Assembly (NCBI GenBank): GCA_017993835.1
Contig: JAGOLX010000012.1
Span: 1 to 64,000, forward strand
Length of the DNA stretch: 64,000 nucleotides
Direction: 5' to 3'
DNA from: Phycisphaerae bacterium
GTDB taxonomy: Bacteria; Planctomycetota; Phycisphaerae; Sedimentisphaerales; Anaerobacaceae
The notes beneath the pieces were generated by a model. That model was not told the origin of the DNA, ran no database searches, and was given only the letters and a program-made list of their open reading frames with translations. The position numbers and the translations under genes were made by a program. Shown one piece after another: positions 52,487 through 61,397 of the stretch; within the stretch, counting starts at the first letter, position 1; each line of letters opens with the position of its first letter.

Positions 52487-54823
52487 TCATTGCAGCGGCG
52501 AGAACGCCAGTGAGGTCTCCAGCCAGTTGCCGCAACTGCAACCCCCGCCGCCTTCGGGCGACAGGACCATCCCCTCGCCGACAATCGTACTGAGCCAGCA
52601 GCTTGGGCGCAGATTCCGCCAGGTCGTGATGCTGCCGGTAGTGAAATCCCACATCGCGACGCATCGGGCTTGACCCCGGTGGACAAGGGCGTAGGTCGTC
52701 CCGCAATACGTGGCACAGCCCTCGCGCGGGCTCATCGAGGAGGTCACGCGCTGGCCCGTCCCGAGGTCATAGCCGCACGGCTCCAGAAAGACCCTGGCAG
52801 TCAGGACGACCGGGTGCTGCATATGAGCGCCGTGGTTGTCGCCGGACCACGCGTGCTCGGCGTGCCAGAGGAATGCACCGCTGTCCGGATTGAATCGATA
52901 CAAGTGGTACTTGCCCCCGCCGGACGAGGCGATCACGACGGAGTCGTCGGTGCAGGCGAGGTAAAACACGACGATTCCGTCGGCCGTGTCGATGGGCGTC
53001 TCCCAGATCGGCTCGCCTGTCCTCGCATCGAGGCATACGAGGTGCTGATCGGACCACAGCAGTGAGTCATTGAGCCGGCGCGTGGACGACTTCTGGACCT
53101 CCGGATTCCGGGACTCGACGAAGAAAACCCCTTGTTTCCCGACGGCGATCGTCGTATTGATCACCAGGCCGTTGCGTCGAGTCCACATCGGCCGGCCGGC
53201 TGTGACATCGTAGCAGAACAAGGCGTCGCTGCAGACCTTCTCTGTTCCGGCGCCGGAGGTTCTGTCATACCATGCGTCACCACCCCAGAAATCTGTGTAA
53301 CTTGTGTTCTTCTTGACCACGCTGCCGAAGAGCAGATCGTCTCTGCGGGCGACGTAGCCCCAGTCGTACTTCGTGCGGGTATAGCCCTTGGGCAGTTCGA
53401 CGACTCGCTGAAGAGCACCGTCGGAGTGTCCGATCACCCAGCAGTCTCCCTGGATCGCCACGTAAAGGGCGGTGTCATCGGTACACCAGTTGCTGGCATC
53501 TCGCGGCAGATTCACCCGCTGCATGGCTGGGACCTCCAGCGACCAGAGAATCGTCCCATTGTACGCGTCGATGGCCACCATGCGGTTCATACCTTGGTGG
53601 AACAGTTTGCCATTGGCGGCCAGGGGCGCCGGCATGCGGGGGTTTCGATCCATGCCGAAATCGGCGCCCGGCCTGCCCAGCCACTGCACCTGCATCTGAT
53701 CGGTGCGCGTGGCCCCGCCGAGGTCGTCGTGGCTGTTGGCTGTGTTCCCTGCATCGCCATACTGATGGGTCCATGAACCCCAACCCGGTGCCATGGGCTT
53801 GCTCACTACATAGAGTGTGCCGCCAGAGGTCTCTTGCTTGACGTAGCTGATTGACCCTGCGCCGAGCCACGCCTCCACGGCGGGCACACCCGTCTTCATC
53901 TCTGTTGGGCAGGACAGGATCGCCGCGCCTCCTCGCGGTCGCAGGAGGCGATACATCTCAGCAGGCGGTCCCACAAGCTGTCCTTCAACAAGCATGCGTT
54001 CCGAGACGATGAGATTTGCGAAGTTGCCTGGGTAGGGCACGTCCGCAAAGTTGTCCACCTGTTGCACCGCAATCCGCGTTCCGTAGACACCGGCCTGGTA
54101 GAGGCTGTTTCGCACCTGGGCAACGCGGCTGGCGTCATCATCGATTCCGATTACGGTCAGATCGCTGGCAGCGGCCAGTTCATAGGCCAGCACGCCGTCC
54201 GTGAGGCCCCAGACGAGACAGTAGCCCCTCGCCGCGTCGCTGCACTGGAGAATCTCCGCAGCGATGCTCCGCATTCGCTCCGCGTGTTCAGGGTCGCCTG
54301 CTATCGCGACCCCTGCCGGCAGCGGGCGAACGCTGTAGTTCATCGCTGTGTCCAGCTCGTAGGCATCGCCCTTGAGTTCCGTATCGCCCGACCGCTGGGT
54401 GATGCGGTATGCGTACACCCGGTTCGGTTGCAGGCCCTCGATCGTCAGCGCATGGTGTTTCTTGGGCTGCTCGTCTTGGAGCCGATTCTCCAGCAGGCCT
54501 TGATGGGCGCCCTGTAACAGGATGCTCGGCGAGTGCTTCGCCCCTGGTCCGGCCGGCCCGTAGTCCAGAATGGACGAGGTCTCGTCCTCGGTCCACCACG
54601 ACACGACCGCTTGGGACGGTGCGGTGTACTGAACGTACGGCCCGAGCACCACGTGTGTGAAGCCGGATGGAAGCCTGGTCTGCCCGAGCGATACGGTCGG
54701 GGCCAGCGGTCCCCACGCCCCTGCGAGGGCAAGAACGATCAATGCGGCGACAACCACGAGACGCCGTGGATGCTCCACGTTGGTCCTCATCGCGGCTGAC
54801 AACTCCCGGCCATGCATCATCAT
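52487..54823 (-). CDS. Exported Fn3-like / methyltransferase-like / beta-propeller protein (split second half)
   Basis: A 778-residue protein. A membrane or signal segment (about 22-46) is followed by a purple-acid-phosphatase-type fibronectin module (about 55-165: GPYVQYTAPSQAVVSWWTEDE). A degenerate SAM-methyltransferase-like Rossmann domain follows (about 195-320: ARGYCLVWGLTDGVLAYELA, the acidic strand end IGIDDDA, then LRPRGG). A PQQ-like propeller (about 350-765) starts SWTHQYGDAGNTANS and ends GGGCSCGNWLETSLAF. The glycine motif (GLTDG) is not the standard GxGxG, so SAM binding is doubtful. It corresponds to residues 500-1140 of the protein at 56893. GAGG precedes three consecutive ATGs (54823, 54820, 54817); the true start may be any of them. 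The gap to the pseudopilin gene is six bases. Confidence 0.8.
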   Translation of the reverse strand: MMMHGRELSAAMRTNVEHPRRLVVVAALIVLALAGAWGPLAPTVSLGQTRLPSGFTHVVLGPYVQYTAPSQAVVSWWTEDETSSILDYGPAGPGAKHSPSILLQGAHQGLLENRLQDEQPKKHHALTIEGLQPNRVYAYRITQRSGDTELKGDAYELDTAMNYSVRPLPAGVAIAGDPEHAERMRSIAAEILQCSDAARGYCLVWGLTDGVLAYELAAASDLTVIGIDDDASRVAQVRNSLYQAGVYGTRIAVQQVDNFADVPYPGNFANLIVSERMLVEGQLVGPPAEMYRLLRPRGGAAILSCPTEMKTGVPAVEAWLGAGSISYVKQETSGGTLYVVSKPMAPGWGSWTHQYGDAGNTANSHDDLGGATRTDQMQVQWLGRPGADFGMDRNPRMPAPLAANGKLFHQGMNRMVAIDAYNGTILWSLEVPAMQRVNLPRDASNWCTDDTALYVAIQGDCWVIGHSDGALQRVVELPKGYTRTKYDWGYVARRDDLLFGSVVKKNTSYTDFWGGDAWYDRTSGAGTEKVCSDALFCYDVTAGRPMWTRRNGLVINTTIAVGKQGVFFVESRNPEVQKSSTRRLNDSLLWSDQHLVCLDARTGEPIWETPIDTADGIVVFYLACTDDSVVIASSGGGKYHLYRFNPDSGAFLWHAEHAWSGDNHGAHMQHPVVLTARVFLEPCGYDLGTGQRVTSSMSPREGCATYCGTTYALVHRGQARCVAMWDFTTGSITTWRNLRPSCWLSTIVGEGMVLSPEGGGGCSCGNWLETSLAFSPLQ

Positions 54824-54829
54824 GCCACC

Positions 54830-55615
54830 TCAGCGATAACTTTCCTTGGGTTGCTTGTACGCGCGGCCGGTATGACCGTCGAGGTAGCAGATGTTGACGC
54901 CCCCGGCGTTCGCGCCGCCCTGGCGGCCATGCGGGAAGATCCCCCCTTTGCGGAAGAAATCGCAGACGACCCAGGTTTCCGCCGGCCGGGCGAGCGTGCA
55001 TTCCCGATACCGATTCGTCTGGTACGTTGTGTTGTTGGTCTTGCCCAGCCATTCCCGGTGCGTCTCGACGCCCGTGAGTGCGAGCTGTCGGGGCAGGAAC
55101 TGGGACGTGTCGCGCCAGGTGCCCCCTGCTGCTCCCGGCTTGTTCGTCCGGAAACTCCAGTAGATGTAGGTGATGTTGCCCGTCTGGCGGTTCTCCGGCG
55201 TATCGATCACCGAATCCGTGTCGCCGGCGGGCGTGCCGCCATTGGGATCGTTGGCGTTCTGTTCCAGGTAGCGAGCCTGGGGGCAGTAGAAGGCCTCCAT
55301 CAGGGCCCCATCCTGATACGCCCCGATCTTCTCCAGCAGGTCGCGGTGAGCATTGTGTTCCGTCGGCTCCAGGGGATAGCGGGTTCGCCTGTCCTCATTG
55401 GCATAGGCGACCAGGGCGAGGTTGACCTGCCGCAGATTGCTCAGGCATGCAGTCTCGTTGGCGTGGAACCGGACCTTGCCCAGCGCTGGCACCAGAATCG
55501 CCATGAGGATGCCGATGACGGCGATGACAACGAGCAATTCGATCAGAGTGAAGCCGGACCGAACGCGATCTTGTCTTCGCACCGTTCTGCCCTCCCACGG
55601 ATTCTCCAGCACCAT
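54830..55615 (-). CDS. Pseudopilin-like protein with H-X-DG ending
   Basis: A 261-residue protein with a prepilin leader (SG before FTLIELLVVIAVIGILMAIL, about 20-41) and Glu5. The globular part contains CLSNLRQVNLALVAYANEDR (about 58-77), AFYCPQARYLE and, near the end, the ICYLDGHTGRAYK block (about 240-252). AGGAAT lies upstream of the ATG at 55615. It heads the operon with the split propeller genes. The second pseudopilin of this window (24622) also ends a non-secretion operon, so such proteins may serve as surface anchors or scaffolds (inference). Confidence 0.85.
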   Translation of the reverse strand: MVLENPWEGRTVRRQDRVRSGFTLIELLVVIAVIGILMAILVPALGKVRFHANETACLSNLRQVNLALVAYANEDRRTRYPLEPTEHNAHRDLLEKIGAYQDGALMEAFYCPQARYLEQNANDPNGGTPAGDTDSVIDTPENRQTGNITYIYWSFRTNKPGAAGGTWRDTSQFLPRQLALTGVETHREWLGKTNNTTYQTNRYRECTLARPAETWVVCDFFRKGGIFPHGRQGGANAGGVNICYLDGHTGRAYKQPKESYR

Positions 55616-55765
55616 TCGGGATTCCTCGTATCGTTCGACTGATCGTGTTCCCGCGCACTGCTGCTCCTATGGTGCCAGAATTCCCTGTCCGACGCAATAC
55701 CTTTTACCTTATACCTTTGTTCCTCGGTCCCTGAGCATGGACACGGTCGCCAGGCCTGCGTACAA

Positions 55766-55943
55766 TGTGGCCCAGCCGCCCCCGGCTGGGGAAGGACATG
55801 TGGCCCAGCCGCCCCCGGCTGGGGAAGGACATGTAGCCCAGCCGCCCCCGGCTGGGGGAAGGACATGTAGCCCAGCCGCCCCCGGCTGGGGAAAGGACAT
55901 GTAGCTGGGGAAAGGACACCCCCGAGGGCGGGGGTGCCACAGG
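55766..55943. repeat. R1 half-units in tandem, closed by an inverted full palindrome
   Basis: Four tandem units of about 34 bases (TGGCCCAGCCGCCCCCGGCT, then GGGGAAGGACATG) lie head to tail, followed by a shortened unit and the ACACCCCCGAGGGCGGGGGT palindrome in inverse orientation. The units differ only at a few bases (TGTGGCCC or TGTAGCCC; one extra G or A), so the expansion is recent. The array fills the divergent gap between the pseudopilin and lipoprotein-methyltransferase genes. Confidence 0.9.
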
Positions 55944-56046
55944 GGTGCCGGATCCTCCGATGGGGGTGGTATCGGCTGCCCCGCGGACAGGTCCAGACGG
56001 TGTGTCGAAACGAAGCCAACTCAGTCCGATGGGATGGACAGCGACC

Positions 56047-56817
56047 ATGACGAAGCTCCTCCAAGATGCGAACGTGGGCCGATCTTGCCTGGCACTGGCA
56101 GTGTTGACCTTGGTCGTCGGATGCAAAGGCCCGAGTCTTCGCACCTCAGGCGACGACCAGCCAAAGGGGGCTCCCAGAGAGTACACACGAGAGGATGCCC
56201 TTCGTATGATCGGGGCGAGCGAAAAGCGTCTCGCGCCGGTGTACGGTCCTCTGGCGCACCAACTCGTGGAGGACCTGGGCCTTGCCGGCGAGACCGGGAT
56301 TGGGATTGACCTTGGCAGTGGGCCGGGGACGCTGATCATCGAATTGTGCCAGCGGACGAAGATGCACTGGGTCAATGCGGACATCAATCCGCACTTCTTC
56401 CCCTATTTCCTTCAACAGGCCCAGGAGCATGGCTATGGCGGCCGGGTCAGCGCGATCCAGGCCGACGCCCAAGCCCTGCCGTTTCGAGACAACTACGCGG
56501 ACGCGATCGTCTCGCGGGGCTCATTCTGGCTGTGGGACGACCAAGTCGCAGCGTTTCGGGAGATCCGACGTGTTCTCAAGCCGGGCGGCGTGGCCTATAT
56601 CGGGCGGGGTCTTTCTGCGAATCTCCCGCTGGAGGTGGCCGCAACCGTACGCGGCGGGCGAAGCGAGGGGCCGCAGTACGATGTCGCCGCGACCGCTGAG
56701 GAACTGCGCGCGATCATGAAGTCGCTCGGCATAAGGGACTATCGCATCATCCGGCCGAGACAGGACAACGAGGCCGGCTTGAACTACGGCGTCTGGGTGG
56801 AGTTTCGCAAGAAGTAG
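56047..56817 (+). CDS. Predicted lipoprotein with intact class I SAM-methyltransferase domain
   Basis: A 256-residue protein. The N-terminus reads as a lipoprotein signal: LALAVLTLVVGC with Cys near residue 25, then polar residues. The body is a class I methyltransferase fold: motif I GIDLGSGPG (about 79-87), the acidic strand end NADINP (about 104-109), QADAQALPF (about 137-145) and RRVLKPGGVAYIG (about 175-187). All SAM-binding features are present, which is odd for an exported protein because SAM is cytoplasmic. A start further downstream would remove the signal and give a cytosolic enzyme, but there is no good internal ATG. The ATG at 56029 is an alternative. The propeller gene starts 75 bases downstream, so the two are probably co-transcribed. 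Confidence 0.78.
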   Translation: MTKLLQDANVGRSCLALAVLTLVVGCKGPSLRTSGDDQPKGAPREYTREDALRMIGASEKRLAPVYGPLAHQLVEDLGLAGETGIGIDLGSGPGTLIIELCQRTKMHWVNADINPHFFPYFLQQAQEHGYGGRVSAIQADAQALPFRDNYADAIVSRGSFWLWDDQVAAFREIRRVLKPGGVAYIGRGLSANLPLEVAATVRGGRSEGPQYDVAATAEELRAIMKSLGIRDYRIIRPRQDNEAGLNYGVWVEFRKK

Positions 56818-56892
56818 CGACGAGCCGCGAGCGCGGGGGAACGCGGGTCGGTCTGCTGCCTTCGAGGAATAATTGCAAGGGAGGCAAATCAC

Positions 56893-59800
56893 ATGAGCCG
56901 ACAACTTCCAGCGATCCGGTTCCGAGTCAGGACAAGTTCCTTGTGGTTCGCCACAACGGTCCTGGGCTGCGCACTGACGCATTGTGTCCCCCAAGTGGCC
57001 GCCGACGATTGGCCGACGTATCGGTGTGATGCCGCGCGCAGCGGAGTAACCGGCGAGAGCCTGCCAGGCGATCTCTCGCTTCAGTGGACGTACACCCCCG
57101 CGCATCGGCCCAAGCCTGCCTGGCCTGCGCCGTCGGAGGAGATGCCTCGCATGCATGCCGACAATGCCTTCCATGTGGCACTGGCCGGCGGTCGTGCGTT
57201 TTTCGGGTCGTCCGTGACGGATGAAGTCTGTGCGATTGACATTGCCTCCGGAGATCTGTGCTGGAGCTTCTTCACGGAAGGCCCGGTTCGCTTCGCGCCG
57301 ACCGTTCGCGATGGTCGCGTCTATGCAGGGTCGGATGATGGCTACGTCTATTGCCTGAGCGCGACGGACGGATCGCTGATCTGGCGGCGCCGTCCGGGAC
57401 CGAGCGACGAGAAAGTCCTTGGCAACGGGCGGATGATCTCCCTCTGGCCGGTCCGCACGAGCGTGCTGGTGGATCGCGGCGTGGTCTACTGCGGCGCCGG
57501 GGTATTCCCTTATGAGGGCATCTACATCTGCGCTCTCAGCGCGGACGACGGCTCCGTCGTGTGGAAGAACGATACGATTGGCGACCGTGCCCACGAGCTG
57601 AGCTACGGCGGCATAACCTGCCACGGCTATCTGCTGGTCTCGGATGACGCATTGTATGTTCCCGCGGGTCGGGCGATGCCCGCCGCCTTCAGCCGACGGA
57701 CCGGGGAGTTCCTGTTCTGGGCCTCGCCCGGGGGCAAGCAAGGGGGCGCCTGGTCCCTCCTGCACGAGGACGAGTTGATTGCTGGCGTGGACCGCTCCGG
57801 AACCCCTCACAAGGTCGCGTACGATCCGAAGACCGGCCGGAGCAAAGGAGATGTCTTCGCCTGGTTCCCGGGATTGGATATGGTGATCCGCGGCAATTTC
57901 GCCTACGTTCTCACGCCCGCGGGTCTGTACGCCATCGACCGGAAGGTGCACGCAGATGCACTCGAGAAGGTCGGGGTTTCGACGAAGACGCGCGAAGAGC
58001 TTGGGAAGGAGCTTGTCCAACTCAGGGAAGGCATCGCCAAGGCCGATGCCGACGGACAGGCGAAGATCCGTCTGCGGATCGACGAAGTCACGCGCCTTGT
58101 CGCCGGACACCTTGCTGAGGAACAGCGACTCCAGAAATCCTGCTGCACATGGCATCTGCCCACCCTGCAATGCCGTTCCCTGATTCTAGCCGGCGACACG
58201 CTTTTCGTCGGCGGCTCGAACCAGGTCCTCGGAGTAGACGCTCGGGCAGGCACGAGAGTGTGGCAGGCAGGGATTGCGGGGAATGCCGTGGGTTTGGCTG
58301 CCGGCAGCGGCTCGCTGATTGTCAGTACCGAGGAAGGCAGCATACACGGTTTCGCAGCCGCTGCACGTGTCGCGCCGAAGGTGACCAGTGTCGCGCACGA
58401 TCCAAACGTCTTCCGCGATCACCCGAAGAGCGACCTGTACCACCACGCAGCTCGCCAGATCGTGGACCGGAGCAATATCGCGAAGGGCTACTGCCTCGTT
58501 CTGGACGGCAACACAGGCCAGCTTGCCTATGAGCTGAGCCGGATCACCGATCTGCAGATCATCGACCTTGTGGAAGAACCAAGCAAGGTCGATATCGCTC
58601 GGAAGAAACTGCTGTCGGTCGGGCTGCTGGGTGCGCGTGTGATTGTGGAGCCGTGGGATATCGATTCCCTGCCCCCTTACTTTGCCAACCTGGTCGTGTC
58701 CGACGACCTGTTGACGACCGGTGCGCGCGAGGCGACGCAGGGGCAAGTGGAACGCGTCTTGAGGCCGGGCGGTGGCACAGCCATCGCAGCCGTCCCAGAG
58801 GGCGCCAGCGGTCTTCAGTGGCGCACGTTCACACGCCCGCCGCTCGAAGGGGTGGCAGGGTGGACTCACCAGTACGGCAATCCTCAGAACACGGCCTGCT
58901 CCCCAGACAGCATGGCCAAAGGCCCGCTGGGCGTGCTCTGGTTCGGCGAGCCCGGCCCGTTGAGCATGGTGGAGAGACATGCCAGAGCGCAGAGTCCCGT
59001 CGCGATGGACGGCCGCCTGTTCGTCCAGGGAGAAGAACTGATCCTGGCGCTGGACGCCTACAATGGAACGTCCCTGTGGCAACGGCGGATTCCGGGTGCG
59101 GTGCGACCTCGGGTCGATGTGGATGGGGGGAACCTGGCTTTGGATCGAGATGCTCTTTATATCGCGGCCTACGACAAGTGCATCCGCCTCGATCCGGCCA
59201 CCGGTCGGACCGTTCGTGTGTACGACTTGCCCGGGGGCGGCAGCGGGAGTTATCGGTGGGGCTGCGTCTCGATCGATCGGAGCATTCTGTTCGGCACTCG
59301 GGCCAAACCTCTGAAGCAGCCCTATGCGACGGAACTGAAGGCCAAATACGCGGACCCCAATGACGACGTTGTCTGGGAGTACACGAGATCGAATGCCGAG
59401 TGGCTTCCCATGGCCAATTACCCGCTCTGGGAGAACTACAGTCCGGCCAAGGGCTCCGTGACCGACAGAATGATGACAGGCGACATGGTCTTTGCCCTCG
59501 ATCCGGACACTGGGAAGGTGCGCTGGACCCATCCGGGCAAGCGGATCGCAAATCTGACCCTGTCCCTCGGAGACGGGAAAGTCTTCTTCGCCGACAGCGC
59601 CATCACGGATGCCCAGGCAGGCCAGGCTCTTGATGAGCGGCGAACGCTGATACGGGACGGGGTGTACGAAGAGACGGAGGACATGAAGAAGGCCCAGGCC
59701 TATGAGTCGTCGGATACGAGGCTCGTCGTGGCGCTCGACGCCCAGAGCGGGGAGAAGCTGTGGGAACGGGTCGTCGATTTCACCGGCTGCTGCGGCGATG

Positions 59801-61005
59801 CCATGGGCTCGGCCTGCCAGGACGATGTCCTGCTGTTCTTCGGCTGCGTCGGCAATCACGACGCCTACCGTTTCAGGGAGAACCAGCTTGCGTACCGCCG
59901 GATTGTGGCCATGTCCGCATCGAGCGGCGCCATCCTGTGGTCGCGTCCGGTCAACTACCGCACGCGGCCCGTGGTCGTCGGCGACAGGATCATCATCGAG
60001 CCTCGAGCGTGCGACCTGCGCACGGGCAGGATTCTGGCTCGTGTCGATCCGATCTCGGACAAAGAGGTGCCCTGGGAGTTCCTTCGCCCGGGGCATACCT
60101 GCGCGATCACCAGCGCCTCCGCGAGCGCCCTGTTCTATCGTTCATCGAGCATCGCGATCTACGATCTGGCGCGCGACGCGGGCGTCGCCCTCTTCGGCGG
60201 CATTCGCCCCGGGTGCTGGATCAACATGATCCCAGCCAATGGTTTGGTGCTGGTCCCGGAAGCGAGCGTGGGCTGCACGTGCTCGTTCCCGCTTCGCGGT
60301 TCGTTTGCCCTGGTGAACAAGCCGCAACGAGCCCAGCCCTGGACGGTATTCATCAACCATACCGACCTGGACGCCAGGGGCCAGATGGTGCCGGGCACGT
60401 ATGGACGACCGGTCAAGCACCTCGCCATCAACTTTGGCGCGCCGGCGGATATGAAGGATGACGACGGCACATTGTGGCTTGCCTACCCCAATCCCAAGAC
60501 GGCGTACAGCCAGAACCATTTCGTCAACTACGGCATCAAGTTCGATCTGAAGGAGGATATCCTCAGAGGAATGGGGTATTTCTGCCGGGATTTCAAAGGG
60601 ATTGCCGTCATGGGGACGGAGAAACCCTGGCTCTTCACGTCCGGCTGTCTGGGTCTGCTCCGGTGCGAGATCCCGTTGCTCGATCACCAGGCGGGCGAGG
60701 TCCCGACCCTCTATACGGTCCGCCTCGGATTCCGAGCCGTCGAAGGCGACAGACCCGGTCAGCGCTTATTCGACATCAGACTGCAAGGCCAGACTGTTCT
60801 TGAAGCCTTCGATATCGCCCAGAGTGCCGGCGGCGCCGGCAAGGCCGTCATCCGGGACTTCACGGACATCGCGGTCGATGACAAGCTCGTCCTGGAGCTG
60901 GTCCCCAGGACCCAGACGCCCGGCGAGTCGGAGGCGCCCCTCATCAACTTCGTGGAGATCGTATGCTCGCACCGTCGGATTCCGGCGACCGCAAAAGGCA
61001 TGTGA
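56893..61005 (+). CDS. Exported fusion: propeller / methyltransferase-like / propeller / malectin-like
   Basis: A 1370-residue exported protein. Signal peptide about 1-37 (ending QVAADDWPTY). First PQQ-like propeller (38-495) with a charged helical insertion (about 355-420, EELGKELVQLREGIAKADAD). A degenerate Rossmann/methyltransferase-like domain (about 527-650: AKGYCLVLDGNTGQLAYEL, IIDLVEEPSKV, ERVLRPGGG). Second propeller (about 656-1125), starting GWTHQYGNPQNTACS. A CxC block VGCTCSFPLRGSFAL (about 1125-1140). A C-terminal malectin-like domain (about 1273-1365: LYTVRLGFRAVEGD, FDIRLQGQTVLEAFDIAQ, INFVEIV), a fold known to bind sugars. AAGGGAGG fixes the ATG. The two genes at 50991 and 52487 are a split, reordered version. 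Function unknown; sugar binding is inferred from the last domain. Confidence 0.83.
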   Translation: MSRQLPAIRFRVRTSSLWFATTVLGCALTHCVPQVAADDWPTYRCDAARSGVTGESLPGDLSLQWTYTPAHRPKPAWPAPSEEMPRMHADNAFHVALAGGRAFFGSSVTDEVCAIDIASGDLCWSFFTEGPVRFAPTVRDGRVYAGSDDGYVYCLSATDGSLIWRRRPGPSDEKVLGNGRMISLWPVRTSVLVDRGVVYCGAGVFPYEGIYICALSADDGSVVWKNDTIGDRAHELSYGGITCHGYLLVSDDALYVPAGRAMPAAFSRRTGEFLFWASPGGKQGGAWSLLHEDELIAGVDRSGTPHKVAYDPKTGRSKGDVFAWFPGLDMVIRGNFAYVLTPAGLYAIDRKVHADALEKVGVSTKTREELGKELVQLREGIAKADADGQAKIRLRIDEVTRLVAGHLAEEQRLQKSCCTWHLPTLQCRSLILAGDTLFVGGSNQVLGVDARAGTRVWQAGIAGNAVGLAAGSGSLIVSTEEGSIHGFAAAARVAPKVTSVAHDPNVFRDHPKSDLYHHAARQIVDRSNIAKGYCLVLDGNTGQLAYELSRITDLQIIDLVEEPSKVDIARKKLLSVGLLGARVIVEPWDIDSLPPYFANLVVSDDLLTTGAREATQGQVERVLRPGGGTAIAAVPEGASGLQWRTFTRPPLEGVAGWTHQYGNPQNTACSPDSMAKGPLGVLWFGEPGPLSMVERHARAQSPVAMDGRLFVQGEELILALDAYNGTSLWQRRIPGAVRPRVDVDGGNLALDRDALYIAAYDKCIRLDPATGRTVRVYDLPGGGSGSYRWGCVSIDRSILFGTRAKPLKQPYATELKAKYADPNDDVVWEYTRSNAEWLPMANYPLWENYSPAKGSVTDRMMTGDMVFALDPDTGKVRWTHPGKRIANLTLSLGDGKVFFADSAITDAQAGQALDERRTLIRDGVYEETEDMKKAQAYESSDTRLVVALDAQSGEKLWERVVDFTGCCGDAMGSACQDDVLLFFGCVGNHDAYRFRENQLAYRRIVAMSASSGAILWSRPVNYRTRPVVVGDRIIIEPRACDLRTGRILARVDPISDKEVPWEFLRPGHTCAITSASASALFYRSSSIAIYDLARDAGVALFGGIRPGCWINMIPANGLVLVPEASVGCTCSFPLRGSFALVNKPQRAQPWTVFINHTDLDARGQMVPGTYGRPVKHLAINFGAPADMKDDDGTLWLAYPNPKTAYSQNHFVNYGIKFDLKEDILRGMGYFCRDFKGIAVMGTEKPWLFTSGCLGLLRCEIPLLDHQAGEVPTLYTVRLGFRAVEGDRPGQRLFDIRLQGQTVLEAFDIAQSAGGAGKAVIRDFTDIAVDDKLVLELVPRTQTPGESEAPLINFVEIVCSHRRIPATAKGM

Positions 61006-61013
61006 AGGCCGCC

Positions 61014-61380
61014 TGTGGCACCCCTGTGGCACCTCTGTGGCACCCCTGTGGCACCCCCGCCCTCGGGGGTGTCCTTTCCCCAGCCGGGGGCGGCTGGGCC
61101 ACATGTCCTTTCCCCAGCCGGGGGCGGCTGGGCCACGTGTCCTTTCCCCAGCCGAGGGCGGCTGGGCTACATGGTCTTTCCCCAGCCGGGGGCGGCTGGG
61201 CTACACTTGTCCCCGTCACGGTCATTTGCCTGACTCTTGCGTTGACCTGTGGCACCCCCGCGGCACCCCCGCCCTCGGGGGTGTCCTTTCCCCAGCCGGG
61301 GGCGGCTGGGCTACACTGTGGCACCCCCGCCCTCGGGGGTGATTCCCGGGCCTCCTCGGCCGGGGGCGGCTGGGCCACGC
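61014..61380. repeat. R1 repeat array with a 12-bp tandem run at its start
   Basis: It begins with four tandem CTGTGGCACCC(C/T) units (61014-61058). Full R1 units follow, with four stem half-units up to about 61203. A unique patch of about 45 bases (61204-61248) separates these from two more full units (61249-61380). The last unit runs straight into the coding part of the next propeller gene. Confidence 0.88.
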
Positions 61381-61397
61381 ACGGGTGGGGACGGCCC

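Noticed and set aside
55766-55943. Regular repeats resembling a CRISPR array
   Set aside because: The units are contiguous with no unique spacers, and no cas genes are present.
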